64,000 nt of DNA, taken from Nocardiopsis metallicus (GTDB lineage Bacteria > Actinomycetota > Actinomycetes > Streptosporangiales > Streptosporangiaceae). Each line of letters opens with the position of its first letter. The stretch's first letter is position 1. The position numbers and the translations under genes were made by a program. The DNA lies in NCBI RefSeq assembly GCF_014201115.1, contig NZ_JACHDO010000001.1, positions 5,456,001 through 5,520,000 of the forward strand, in the 5' to 3' direction. Below, in pieces: positions 56,231 through 64,000 of the stretch. A model generated the notes under the pieces. It saw nothing but the letters and a program-made list of their open reading frames with translations. It did not search any database and was not told the DNA's origin.

Positions 56231-57019
56231 TCAGGCGAACGAGCGCATGCGGAGGAGCTTCGTGGCGGTGGCCTCGTCCGTGGGGCCCTCGCCGAAGGAA
56301 GGGCACCAGTGGGCCAGGACGCAGGCGCCGCAGGCGGGCCTGCGGGCGTGGCAGACGCGGCGGCCGTGCCACACCACGCGGTGGGACAGCATCGTCCAGT
56401 CCTTGGGCGGGAAGAGCTCACCGATCGCGTGCTCGACCTTGACCGGATCCTGCTCGTCGGTCCACCCGAAACGGCGGACGAGACGCCCGAAGTGGGTGTC
56501 CACGGTGATCCCTGGCACATCAAAGGCATTACCGAGCAGTACGTTTGCGGTCTTTCGTCCTACACCGGGTAGTTTGACCAGGTCGGCGAGGTTTCCAGGA
56601 ACCTCGCCACCGTGTCGTTCGCACAGGGCCTGACCAAGCCCCAGCAGGCTGTTGGCCTTGGCCCGGAAGAACCCCGTCGAACGAATCATCTCCTCCAGAT
56701 CCTCGCGCCTGGCCGAGGCGTAGGCCTCGGCGTCGGGATAGCGCGCGAAGAGCGCCGGAGTGACCTGGTTGACCCGCTTGTCCGTGCACTGCGCGGACAG
56801 GATCGTCGCGACCAGGAGCTCCAGCGGGGTGGTGAAGTTCAGTTCGGCGTGGGCGTCCGGATACAGCTCCGAGAGCTCCCGGTACATCTTCCGGGCGCGT
56901 CGGACCAGCGCGAGTCGGCTCTCGCCGGTGGGCGTCGCCTTCTCCGCGGGTACGACCGCATCGGTTGTCGCGGTGTCAAGGGGCTCGGAGCCACCGGGCT
57001 CTGGGGTGTCACGAGGCAT
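56231..57019 (-). CDS. nth: Endonuclease III (base-excision DNA glycosylase)
   Basis: A 262-residue glycosylase/AP-lyase repairing oxidised pyrimidines. The helix-hairpin-helix LVKLPGVGRKTANVLLGNAF holds the catalytic Lys. ITVDTHFGR holds the catalytic Asp. The [4Fe-4S] loop is C-x6-C-x2-C-x5-C in VCHARRPACGACVLAHWC. A polar N-terminal extension of about 35 residues precedes the core. The ATG at 57019 is preferred to longer in-frame starts; GTG lies 2 codons earlier. It is divergent from crp. Confidence 0.93.
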   Translation of the reverse strand: MPRDTPEPGGSEPLDTATTDAVVPAEKATPTGESRLALVRRARKMYRELSELYPDAHAELNFTTPLELLVATILSAQCTDKRVNQVTPALFARYPDAEAYASARREDLEEMIRSTGFFRAKANSLLGLGQALCERHGGEVPGNLADLVKLPGVGRKTANVLLGNAFDVPGITVDTHFGRLVRRFGWTDEQDPVKVEHAIGELFPPKDWTMLSHRVVWHGRRVCHARRPACGACVLAHWCPSFGEGPTDEATATKLLRMRSFA

Positions 57020-57297
57020 CGTCACAGGGTAGGCGTCAGGGTGCGGGGGCACACCCGGGTCGTCGGAATTCGGCGGCGCGCCGTCGTTTGGCCTGGTGAC
57101 CGAGATTATGTAACCAATGTCCGGTCGCACGGCGCGGACAAGCCCTGACACAGGCCGATTACGACTAGGATCGCATGGGCTGACGTCGGCTGTTGTGGGC
57201 ACGTTGTCTCCCGGCGGACAAGCCGAGGTAACGACCTGGTTTCACACCCGGTTGCGATATAAGTCACACTGTTGACGGTCAGGTTTTAGGAGGACGT
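57020..57297. promoter_or_regulatory. nth-crp divergent promoter region
   Basis: A 278-bp spacer that holds the promoter of crp and a Crp-type site near its 3' end (57253-57268). AGGAGG at 57289-57294 is the crp ribosome-binding site. Confidence 0.6.
57253..57268. promoter_or_regulatory. Crp-binding-site-like sequence TGCGA-N6-TCACA
   Basis: TGCGA-TATAAG-TCACA matches the Crp consensus TGTGA-N6-TCACA at 9 of 10 positions and lies 29 bp upstream of the crp start codon. The position suggests that Crp controls its own gene. Confidence 0.7.
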
Positions 57298-57981
57298 GTG
57301 GACGAGATCAACGAGGTGCTCCGGAAGGCCCCTCTGTTCGAGCCGTTGGACGAGGAGGACACTGCCGCGCTCCGCTCCTCGGTGAACGAGGTGCGCCTCG
57401 GTCGCGGTCAGACCCTGTTCAACGAAGGTGACGAGGGCGACCGCCTGTACGTCATCCTCAGCGGGAAGGTGAAGCTGACCCGCACGGCCGTCGACGGCCG
57501 CGAGAACCTGCTGGGCGTGCTCGGCCCCAGCGAGATGTTCGGTGAACTGTCCCTGTTCGACCCGCGCCCGCGCACCGCGAGCGCCGTGGCCGTCACCGAT
57601 TCCGTGCTCGCCGGGCTCGGCCACGACGACCTGCGGCCGTTCCTGTCCAGCCGCCCCCAGGTGGGTCTGCAGCTGCTGAAGTCACTGGCCGCCCGTCTGC
57701 GCCGGACCAACGACGTGATGGCCGACCTGGTCTTCACCGACGTGCCCGGCCGTGTGGCCAAGGCCCTGCTCGAGCTCGCCGACAAGTTCGGCAAGGAGGG
57801 CGACGACGGCCTGCACGTGCACCACGACCTCACCCAGGAGGAGCTGGCCCAGCTGGTGGGCGCCTCCCGTGAGACGGTCAACAAGGCCCTCGCCGAGTTC
57901 GCTCTGCGCGGCTGGCTGCGGATCGAGGCCAAGGCCGTGGTGCTGCTGGACGTCGAGCGCATGCGCCGCCGCGCCCGCTAA
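57298..57981 (+). CDS. crp: Crp/Fnr-family cAMP-responsive regulator
   Basis: A 227-residue regulator. The cyclic-nucleotide domain covers residues 10-120 with the binding loop FGELSLFDPRPRTASAVAV (Glu and Arg for cAMP). A long dimer helix follows, then the winged helix with VGASRETVNKALAEFALRGW. AGGAGG precedes the GTG start. It lies in the place of Rv3676/SCO3571, whose products control germination, growth and secondary metabolism. Confidence 0.95.
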   Translation: MDEINEVLRKAPLFEPLDEEDTAALRSSVNEVRLGRGQTLFNEGDEGDRLYVILSGKVKLTRTAVDGRENLLGVLGPSEMFGELSLFDPRPRTASAVAVTDSVLAGLGHDDLRPFLSSRPQVGLQLLKSLAARLRRTNDVMADLVFTDVPGRVAKALLELADKFGKEGDDGLHVHHDLTQEELAQLVGASRETVNKALAEFALRGWLRIEAKAVVLLDVERMRRRAR

Positions 57982-58058
57982 CGGATTCCAGCGGGTTCCG
58001 GCTGGCTCCGGTCGGCTCTGGCACACGCCAGAACGCCTCAGCGGGACCCGAGACGCTG

Positions 58059-58090
58059 TGCGGCCGTCGCCCTTCGGGGTGACGGCCGCA
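58059..58090. terminator. Terminator between crp and the metallo-hydrolase gene
   Basis: Perfect 10-bp stem (TGCGGCCGTC / GACGGCCGCA) between converging genes, so it can serve both. Confidence 0.75.
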
Positions 58091-58177
58091 GCGCTGTCAG
58101 GGGGCCTACAGGACCGCGCAGGGCCCGCTGTGGTCGGCAGGCCCGCCGGTGCACGTCTTACTTCTTCATGTCCGGCG

Positions 58178-58984
58178 TCAGTTCTCGACGCCCTCCGGGA
58201 GTTCCCCCTTGGCCGCCAGGTAGCGCAGCTGCGCCCGGACCGAGGAGGCGGCCGCGGGACGGACGCTCTCCACGACGTCCGGGTAGACCCGGTCGATGAC
58301 CTCGTCCACCTTGGTCGCGCCGGCCTCCACCGCGTCGCGGACCTGCGCCAGGCGCGCCTCGCGGTGGTCGATGTAGGAGTTGAGCGCCGCCAGCGGCGAC
58401 GTCAGGATCGGGCCGTGGCCCGGCAGCAGGGTCCGCACCTGGTGTTCCCTGGTGAGGTCCCTGAGCCGGTACAGCGAGTCCATGTAGGGGGCCAGGCCGT
58501 CGTCACCGTCGATCACCGTGGTGCCGTGGCCCAGAACCGTGTCGCCGGTCAGGATGGCGCTGTCGGCCTCCAGGAACAGGCAGATCGAGTCGTCGGTGTG
58601 GCCGGGGGTCGCGAGGACCCGCAGCTCCAGACCGTCCGCGCGGATCAGCTGGTCGTCCTCCAGCCCCGAACCGCTCACCCGCGTCCGCGGGTCGACCGCG
58701 TGCACCGGGGCGCCGGTCAGCTCCGAGAAGTACCGGGAGCCCTCGCAGTGGTCGAAGTGCCGGTGGGTCACCAGCGTCATCAGGACCTGGGCGCCCTGCT
58801 CCTGCACGGTCCGCGCCACCCGTTCCAGGTGCCGTTCGTGGTGCGGCCCGGGGTCGACCACCACGACCCCGCGCGCACCCGGTTCCCGCAGGATCCAGGT
58901 GTTGGTTCCCTCCAACGTCATCGGGCCTGGGTTGGGGCACAGTACGCAGCCGGCGCGCAGTGTCCCGGAACCGTCGATCCTCAT
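58178..58984 (-). CDS. MBL-fold metallo-hydrolase (Rv3677c/LACTB2-like)
   Basis: A 268-residue metallo-beta-lactamase-fold enzyme. Metal motifs: THRHFDHCEG (HxHxDH), TPGHTDDS (His), LTGDTVLGHG (Asp) and LLPGHGP (His). NPGPMTLEGTNTWIL and a C-terminal winged-helix-like part resemble LACTB2, an RNase, so an RNA-related role is possible. Last gene of a minus-strand run with Nudix, RidA and DUF4177 genes. The ATG at 58984 starts the conserved part. Confidence 0.9.
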   Translation of the reverse strand: MRIDGSGTLRAGCVLCPNPGPMTLEGTNTWILREPGARGVVVVDPGPHHERHLERVARTVQEQGAQVLMTLVTHRHFDHCEGSRYFSELTGAPVHAVDPRTRVSGSGLEDDQLIRADGLELRVLATPGHTDDSICLFLEADSAILTGDTVLGHGTTVIDGDDGLAPYMDSLYRLRDLTREHQVRTLLPGHGPILTSPLAALNSYIDHREARLAQVRDAVEAGATKVDEVIDRVYPDVVESVRPAAASSVRAQLRYLAAKGELPEGVEN

Positions 58985-59092
58985 CGCACCTCGCTTCGCT
59001 CGCCGAAACCGGACTGGTCTGAAGGACGGCCAAGAGGACATGCTGGGAAACCTTTCCGCGACAGAGCACTCCACACCAGCGGGCGCGGACAC

Positions 59093-59995
59093 TCACGGAT
59101 TCGCGTTGGGCCTCGGTAGGGGGAAGTCGCTGCCGTCCGGGGCAACGACACGGATCTGACCGTCGATTTCCCGAACGTCCGGTTCGATGGGAACGATATC
59201 CCGTAGGGCTTCCCTCACACCCCGGAGGGTCCGCCGCTCCGCCAGCTCAGCGCAGGCGATGACGGTCGGCGGCAGCATCGGCATCCGCCCCGCCTCCCAC
59301 TCGGCGGCGACCACGGACGGATCCGTCCACTGGGTGAGGTCGGCCTCCCCGCCGACATCGCGCGGAGCCTGCCCGGGCGGGAGTTCGGCGGTGAAGAACC
59401 AGGTGTCGAAGCGGCGCGGCTGGTTCTCGGGGGTGATCCACCGGGACCACGCGCGCAGCCACTCCGAACGCAGCACGAGCCCGCGCCGGTTCAGTACCTC
59501 GGTGAAGGAGTGGGTGTGGTCGATGAGGCCGAGCCGGTCCCGCTCCCAGTCGTCGGTGGCGGTGTCGAGGGTGATGGCCTCCTCCCCCGCCCGCTCCGGT
59601 TCGCTGGCCAGCAGGACGCCGGTCTCCTCGAAGGTCTCCCGGACGGCGGCGCACACCAGGGCCCGGGCCATCGGCACGTCGGTGCCCAGGACACCGGCCC
59701 ACTCCTCGGGCTTGGGGCCGGTCCACGGGAGGTCGCCGTCGGCGTCGCGCTCGTCCACCCGGCCGCCGGGGAACACGAAGGCGCCCGGGGCGAAGCCCAT
59801 GGAGGGGACCCTGCGCATGAGCAGGACCTCCATGGGGCGCTCCGCCCGGGCGCCCGTGGCGGCCCCGGCGGCGGTCGTACCGGCCGTGTCCGCGGCGGCC
59901 GTGGTGCCCGCCGCGGGGCGCAGCAGCATCACGGTGGCGGCGGGGCGGGGCCGGGCCGCACCGTCCTCGCGGGCCACACCGTCGTTCTCGGTCAT
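59093..59995 (-). CDS. Nudix hydrolase-like protein with long insert
   Basis: A 300-residue protein. After a 20-residue tail and a strand (ATVMLLRPAAG) comes an Ala/Thr/Gly-rich insert, then EVLLMRRVPSMGFAPGAFVF, PGGRVDERDADGD and AAVRETFEETGVLL. The Nudix box is split by an insertion of about 30 residues between GGRVD and RETFEETG, as in the NUDT19-like CoA/acyl-CoA group. A substrate cannot be fixed. Confidence 0.85.
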   Translation of the reverse strand: MTENDGVAREDGAARPRPAATVMLLRPAAGTTAAADTAGTTAAGAATGARAERPMEVLLMRRVPSMGFAPGAFVFPGGRVDERDADGDLPWTGPKPEEWAGVLGTDVPMARALVCAAVRETFEETGVLLASEPERAGEEAITLDTATDDWERDRLGLIDHTHSFTEVLNRRGLVLRSEWLRAWSRWITPENQPRRFDTWFFTAELPPGQAPRDVGGEADLTQWTDPSVVAAEWEAGRMPMLPPTVIACAELAERRTLRGVREALRDIVPIEPDVREIDGQIRVVAPDGSDFPLPRPNANP

Positions 59996-60054
59996 CGACG
60001 TACTCCTGTCGTTCACGAAAGCCGCGCTGTGGCCCGGGAGGTCCTCGGGTCCGG

Positions 60055-60516
60055 TCAGCGGACCTCGACGATCATGTCAACCTCGACCGGGGCGTCCAGC
60101 GGCAGGGCCGCGACACCGACGGCGGCGCGGGCGTGCACCCCGGCCTCGCCGAACACGCTGCCGAGCAGCTCGCTGGCCCCGTTGATCACACCGGGCTGGC
60201 CGGTGAAGTCGGGGGTGCTGGCGACGAAACCGCCCACCTTGACGATCCGCACCACATTGGTCAGCTCGCCGACCTCGGCGCGCACCGCGGCGATGGCGTT
60301 CAGCGCGCACAGGGCGGCCAGTTCCTTGGCGGTATCGGCGTCGACCTCGGCACCGACCTTGCCGGTCGCGGGCAGCCTGCCGTCGACGAACGGCAGCTGG
60401 CCGGAGACGTAGACGTGGTCACCGCTGCGGACGGCCGGCTGGTAGGCCGCGACCGGGGGAACCACCTCGGGCAGGGTCAGTCCCAGCTCGGCGATGCGCT
60501 CCTCGGGGGTCGCCAT
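60055..60516 (-). CDS. ridA: RidA-family enamine/imine deaminase
   Basis: A 153-residue RidA/YjgF protein, which hydrolyses reactive enamines and imines. HVYVSGQLPFVDGRLPATGK, ALNAIAAVRAEVGELTNVVR and FGEAGVHARAAVGVAALPLD are family signatures; the Arg in HARAAVG binds the substrate carboxylate. It is the Rv3678c homologue by position. The ATG directly follows the DUF4177 stop codon. Confidence 0.92.
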   Translation of the reverse strand: MATPEERIAELGLTLPEVVPPVAAYQPAVRSGDHVYVSGQLPFVDGRLPATGKVGAEVDADTAKELAALCALNAIAAVRAEVGELTNVVRIVKVGGFVASTPDFTGQPGVINGASELLGSVFGEAGVHARAAVGVAALPLDAPVEVDMIVEVR

Positions 60517-60690
60517 CTACTTGGCCCGCTTCATGTAGGCCACGTACTGCTGGTTGCGCGGGTCGGTGCCCTCGGGCAGCGGCGCGGGCACGACGGAGAC
60601 GAGCTCCCAGCCGTCCTCGCCCCAGTTGTCCAGGATCTGCTTGGTGGCGTGCGACAGCAGTGCCACGCTCTGGTACTCCCACTTGGTCAT
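60517..60690 (-). CDS. DUF4177 small protein (57 residues)
   Basis: ATG at 60690 opens 57 codons with a typical DUF4177 sequence: MTKWEYQSVALLSHATKQIL, then DNWGEDGWELVSVVPAP and a short basic end. The stop codon touches the ridA start with no gap, so they are translated together. DUF4177 proteins are small and of unknown function; the DGWELV motif is the family mark. Confidence 0.85.
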   Translation of the reverse strand: MTKWEYQSVALLSHATKQILDNWGEDGWELVSVVPAPLPEGTDPRNQQYVAYMKRAK

Positions 60691-60952
60691 CGTCTACCCC
60701 TCTCGGTCACCGGCGGCCCGTGGGGCCGCACCTCAACGCCGCTCACCTTACTCACCCGCACCCACCCGGCAGGCCAGGCGTACCGGGTCACGCCTGGGCC
60801 GGGAGCCGACTCCGCAGCGCGCTCCCGACGGGCCCCGGGTAGGTCGCGCCGCACGCGCCCCACGCCTTCGGTACGTCTCCGGGGCGGTCGCGGGCGGGGC
60901 GCGCCCCGCCCGCGACCGCCCCCGACGAGGGCCCGCACATAGACTCCGTGGG
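60691..60952. promoter_or_regulatory. Divergent region between DUF4177 and bagA
   Basis: 262 bp of GC-rich DNA with promoters for both directions. No operator or hairpin stands out with confidence. Confidence 0.35.
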
Positions 60953-62020
60953 GTGAACGATCGTGAACAGGGACCGCGAGAAGCCGATCCGGCGGCGGCG
61001 TTCGCCGGTGCCCGGCTGCACATCGTGACGGGCAAGGGCGGTACGGGGAAGACGACGGCCGCCACGGCGCTGGCACTGTCCCTGGCCTCCCGGGGCGGGC
61101 GAGTGCTCCTGGTCGAGGTGGAGGGCCGCCAGGGGGTGGCCACCCTGCTCGGCAGCCCCTCGCTGCCCTACGAGGAACGCGAGATGATCTCCGCGCCGAA
61201 CGGCGGTTCCGTGCACGTGCTGGCGGCGGACGCCGAGGCGGCCCTGCTGGAATACCTCGAGATGTTCTACGGGATGCGGCGGGCCGGTCAGGCGCTCACC
61301 AGGCTGGGCGCCGTGGACTTCGCCACCACGATCGCCCCCGGGCTGCGGGACGTCCTACTCACCGGCAAGGCGACCGAGGCGGTCCGGCGGCGCGCGGGAG
61401 CGCGGCGCCGTGCCACGGACACCCGTTCCGACGCGCCCTACCACTACGACGCCGTGGTGATGGACGCCCCGCCCACCGGGCGGATCGGGCGGTTCCTGAA
61501 CGTCAACTCCGAGGTGGCCGGGCTGGCGAAGGTCGGCCCGATCCGCAACCACGCCGACCGGGTCATGGAGGTCATCCGCTCCACGCAGACCCGGGTGCAC
61601 TTCGTGACGGCGCTGGAGGAGATGCCCGCCCAGGAGACCCGGGACGGGATCGCCGAGATCGGGGAACTGGGCCTCGACCTGGGCGCGGTCGTGGTGAACA
61701 TGGTCGCCGCGCCGCTGCTCGACGAGACCGACCTGGCCGCCGCGGCCGCCGCGGACCTGGACACCGCCGAGCTCGCCTCAGGGCTGAAGGCCGCGCGGTT
61801 GGACCCCGCACTGTCGGAGCACCACGAGGAGCTGGCCGCGGACCTGGCCGGGGAGGTGCGGGCCCACGCCCTGCGCCATCGTCTGGAGGAGCGGGTCCGG
61901 GGTGAGCTCGAAGCGCTGGGCCGACCGCTGGTGGAACTCCCCCGGCTGGAGGGCGGGGTGGACCGCGCCGCGCTGGCCGACCTGGCACGGCGGCTGACCG
62001 AGCAGGGGGTGGGACGGTGA
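60953..62020 (+). CDS. bagA: Get3/ArsA-like ATPase, first subunit (BagA type, Rv3679)
   Basis: A 355-residue ATPase of the Get3/ArsA family with a full deviant Walker A, VTGKGGTGKTTAATAL (signature Lys present). AVVMDAPPTGRIGRFL is the switch/P-loop-partner region, then VVVNMV and a C-terminal helix. The actinobacterial pair is known in M. tuberculosis as BagA/BagB, a two-subunit complex linked to redox balance and glycerol use. The GTG start has no strong RBS. GTGA overlap with the next gene. Confidence 0.9.
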   Translation: MNDREQGPREADPAAAFAGARLHIVTGKGGTGKTTAATALALSLASRGGRVLLVEVEGRQGVATLLGSPSLPYEEREMISAPNGGSVHVLAADAEAALLEYLEMFYGMRRAGQALTRLGAVDFATTIAPGLRDVLLTGKATEAVRRRAGARRRATDTRSDAPYHYDAVVMDAPPTGRIGRFLNVNSEVAGLAKVGPIRNHADRVMEVIRSTQTRVHFVTALEEMPAQETRDGIAEIGELGLDLGAVVVNMVAAPLLDETDLAAAAAADLDTAELASGLKAARLDPALSEHHEELAADLAGEVRAHALRHRLEERVRGELEALGRPLVELPRLEGGVDRAALADLARRLTEQGVGR

Positions 62021-63279
62021 CCGAGCAGGCGAGCGCCCGGCGGGACGTCGGCGCGGGGGAGGGTTACCGTCTGGAGCCGGACGAGAGAGAGGGCGGCCGT
62101 CTGGACGTGGACGCGCTCCTGGGCGACCCGCGGACCCGGATCGTCGTGTGCTGCGGGGCGGGCGGGGTCGGCAAGACCACCACCGCCGCGGCGCTGGGCC
62201 TGAGGGCCGCCGAACGCGGCAGGCGGACCGTGGTGATCACCGTGGACCCGGCCCGGCGGCTGGCGCAGTCGATGGGGCTGGCGGAGCTGGACAACACCCC
62301 GCGCCCGGTGCCGCTGCCCGGGACGGGCGAGCCGGGCGAGGGCAGCCTGCACGCCATGATGCTCGACATGAAGCGGACCTTCGACGAGGTGGTCAGGGAG
62401 CACGCCGACCCCGAGCGGGCCCGGCAGATCCTGGCCAACCCCTTCTACCAGACCCTCTCCACGAGCTTCTCCGGCACGCAGGAGTACATGGCGATGGAGA
62501 AGCTCGGGCAGCTGCGCCAGTCCGGCGAGTGGGACCTGATCGTGGTGGACACCCCGCCCAGCCGGTCAGCGCTGGACTTCCTCGACGCCCCCAAGCGGCT
62601 CGGGCGGTTCCTGGACGGCAAGCTCATCCGCTTCCTGAGCACCCCCGCCACCGGAGCGTTCCGGCTGCTGGGGGCCGGGTTCAACGTGGTGAGCTCGGTG
62701 GTGGGCAAGGTCGTCGGCGCCCAGTTCCTGAGCGACCTACGGGCCTTCGTCTCGGCCTTCGACACGGTGTTCGGCGGTTTCCAGGAGCGCGCCGAGCGCA
62801 CCTACCGGCTGCTCCAGACACCCGGGACGGCGTTCGTGGTGGTGGCGGTCCCGGACACGGACGCGATGCGCGAGGCCTCCTATTTCATGGACCGGCTGGC
62901 GAAGGAGTCCATGCCGCTGGCCGGGCTGGTGATCAACCGGACGCACCCGCTGCCGACCGGTCCCGGGGGACGTCTGGGCGCGGTCGAGGCGTCGGCCGCG
63001 GCGGGGGCCCTCGCGGAGGCGGGCACCCACCCGCTGGCGGAGGCGGCGCTGCGGCTGCACGCGGAGCGGGTACGCACACACGAACGCGAGGCACGGCTGC
63101 GGTCCCGGTTGCTGTCCGCGCACCCAGGGGTGCGGGTGACCGAGGTCGCGGCGCGGCCCGAGGACGTGCACGACCTGGCCGGGCTGCGCGGGGTGGGGTC
63201 CGCGCTCGCCGGGGGGCCTCAGGACCCGGTGGAGGGACCGGAGGGGACAGCGGCGGAGGAGACCCCGGACGCCCGCTGA
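62017..63279 (+). CDS. bagB: Get3/ArsA-like ATPase, second subunit (BagB type, Rv3680)
   Basis: A 420-residue partner of BagA. Walker A is VVCCGAGGVGKTTTAAAL, in which Ala replaces the signature Lys of Get3 (GKGGVGKT), while the P-loop Lys is kept. Further motifs: VITVDPARRLAQSMGL, WDLIVVDTPPSRSALDFLDA and VINRTHPL. A long helical central part (residues 105-220) may form the partner-binding face. Its C-terminal tail is Pro/Glu-rich. Coupled to bagA by GTGA. Confidence 0.9.
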   Translation: MTEQASARRDVGAGEGYRLEPDEREGGRLDVDALLGDPRTRIVVCCGAGGVGKTTTAAALGLRAAERGRRTVVITVDPARRLAQSMGLAELDNTPRPVPLPGTGEPGEGSLHAMMLDMKRTFDEVVREHADPERARQILANPFYQTLSTSFSGTQEYMAMEKLGQLRQSGEWDLIVVDTPPSRSALDFLDAPKRLGRFLDGKLIRFLSTPATGAFRLLGAGFNVVSSVVGKVVGAQFLSDLRAFVSAFDTVFGGFQERAERTYRLLQTPGTAFVVVAVPDTDAMREASYFMDRLAKESMPLAGLVINRTHPLPTGPGGRLGAVEASAAAGALAEAGTHPLAEAALRLHAERVRTHEREARLRSRLLSAHPGVRVTEVAARPEDVHDLAGLRGVGSALAGGPQDPVEGPEGTAAEETPDAR

Positions 63280-63348
63280 GTCCCGCCGGGCTCAGGTGGG
63301 CGCACCGGACTCAGCCGGGTTCAGCCGGGCCCTGGAGGCCCGCCGGAC

Positions 63349-63666
63349 TCAGGCGAGCGCCTCCCCCAGGACGCGAACGAACCGGGACAGGTCGTCCGCG
63401 CCCTGTCCCCGCGCCCCTTTCAGCAGGGGTCCCCAGTCGGTGACCTCCGGGTGCTTGCGCAGCAGGGAGCGGCGCTCGCGTTCGGTCATGCCGCCCCAGA
63501 CCCCGAACTCGACCCGGTGGTCCAGCGCGTCCGCCAGGCACTCGGTGCGTACGGGACAGCCCTGGCAGAAGAGCTTGGCCCGGTTCTGCGCGGCCCCCTG
63601 GACGAACAGTGCGTCGGGATCGATTTGTCGGCACAGTGCCTTCGTCGTCCACTGGTTGGTCCACAT
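63349..63666 (-). CDS. wblA: WhiB-family iron-sulfur regulator (WblA/WhiB4 type)
   Basis: A 105-residue [4Fe-4S] WhiB protein. The four Cys are C12, C34, C37 and C43 (CQGCPVRTEC), followed by the G(V/I)WGG turn in VEFGVWGGMTERERRSLL, a basic DNA-contact segment. FVQGAAQNRAK and DALDHRVEFGVW are close to WblA of Streptomyces, which controls the switch to sporulation and secondary metabolism. The ATG at 63666 matches the known N-terminus; longer in-frame starts exist. GGGAAG lies upstream. Confidence 0.93.
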   Translation of the reverse strand: MWTNQWTTKALCRQIDPDALFVQGAAQNRAKLFCQGCPVRTECLADALDHRVEFGVWGGMTERERRSLLRKHPEVTDWGPLLKGARGQGADDLSRFVRVLGEALA

Positions 63667-64000
63667 GTGGCCCACTTCCCAGACGTATGGTTGCGCTCGC
63701 GGTCCCAGGTGGTTGTTGTGCTCTGGTTGAGTGGAGGTGAACACGGTGGCCTCCCGCTACCGCGTGGGGTGCTACGTGCACGTGTTGTCACGACACCCCC
63801 GTATCTCGAAAGTACGGTTCGGATCGCCGCGCCAACAGAACCCACTCGACCCACTTTCCGTCCCATGGATATGGCCCGAGCGGGCCATTGCGCGACCGGC
63901 CCTCCCCTCCCCGAGCGGGGGAAGGGACACAGGCCGGACGAACCGGGCAGAGGCCGGTCAGCGTTAACCGTGGAAAGATGGTCCGGGGGCACGGCTCGCG
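63667..64000. promoter_or_regulatory. wblA upstream region to the window end
   Basis: 334 bp without a supported gene. A GTGTTGTCACGACAC imperfect palindrome lies at 63783-63797 and GGGGTG/CACCCC flank it. In streptomycetes wblA has a long regulated leader, so this may be operator DNA (inference). Confidence 0.4.

Overview
The window is high-G+C chromosomal DNA of a filamentous actinomycete. A chaplin, BldG, a WblA-type WhiB protein, an actinobacterial rrn operon and ATGA/GTGA-coupled operons support this. Nocardiopsaceae (Nocardiopsis-like) is my best guess for the family, and it is inference from overall gene character, not a database result.

Layout. Positions 1-5650 hold an internally deleted MMPL transporter remnant beside palindromic operators, a Bcr/CflA-type drug exporter, and a coupled PadR regulator-ABC ATPase-FtsX permease operon. 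Positions 5707-8657 hold a helicase gene cut off by a 1.58 kb insertion sequence flanked by CTAG, whose other end lies on the stop codon of a SURF1-like gene. Positions 8.8-26.8 kb are an accessory-to-housekeeping mix: a four-domain cell-wall-sorted chaplin, a CapA-like lipoprotein, a GntR-TetR fusion regulator beside a DUF418 membrane protein, adenosine deaminase, ketoglutarate semialdehyde dehydrogenase, a TetR-hydrolase pair, an HD phosphohydrolase, TauE, an SPFH protein, an ABC ATPase, a DUF1707 protein and SerB. Positions 26.9-32.8 kb are a complete rrn operon (16S-23S-5S) on the minus strand with its terminator, leader and promoter.

From 32.8 kb to the end the gene set matches the conserved actinobacterial core region known from Mycobacterium tuberculosis (roughly Rv3649 to Rv3681c) and Streptomyces coelicolor (hppA-bldG-acs-crp-wblA). 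It contains SixA with a coupled micro-membrane protein, H+-pyrophosphatase, a holin-like/hydrolase/DUF309 operon, acetyl-CoA synthetase, a degenerate Fic-like protein, a compact Tad pilus cluster built of two convergent halves, an MrfA-type helicase, BldG with its anti-sigma partner, MarP, a CoA-type Nudix protein, endonuclease III, Crp, metallo-hydrolase/Nudix/RidA/DUF4177, two Get3/ArsA-like ATPases (BagA/BagB type) and WblA. A group IIC intron sits 5 nt beyond the bldG operon terminator.

How the genes fit together. Three loci (chaplin, bldG, wblA) concern aerial growth and sporulation. The Tad cluster suggests surface pili, although no prepilin peptidase is in the window. The most interesting signals are several conserved proteins with altered catalytic motifs (Ssd, Fic-like, two alpha/beta hydrolases, BagB), the 36-residue membrane peptide coupled to sixA, the palindromic operator pairs, and a Crp-type site in front of crp. 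No CRISPR array, tRNA gene, prophage or biosynthetic cluster was seen.
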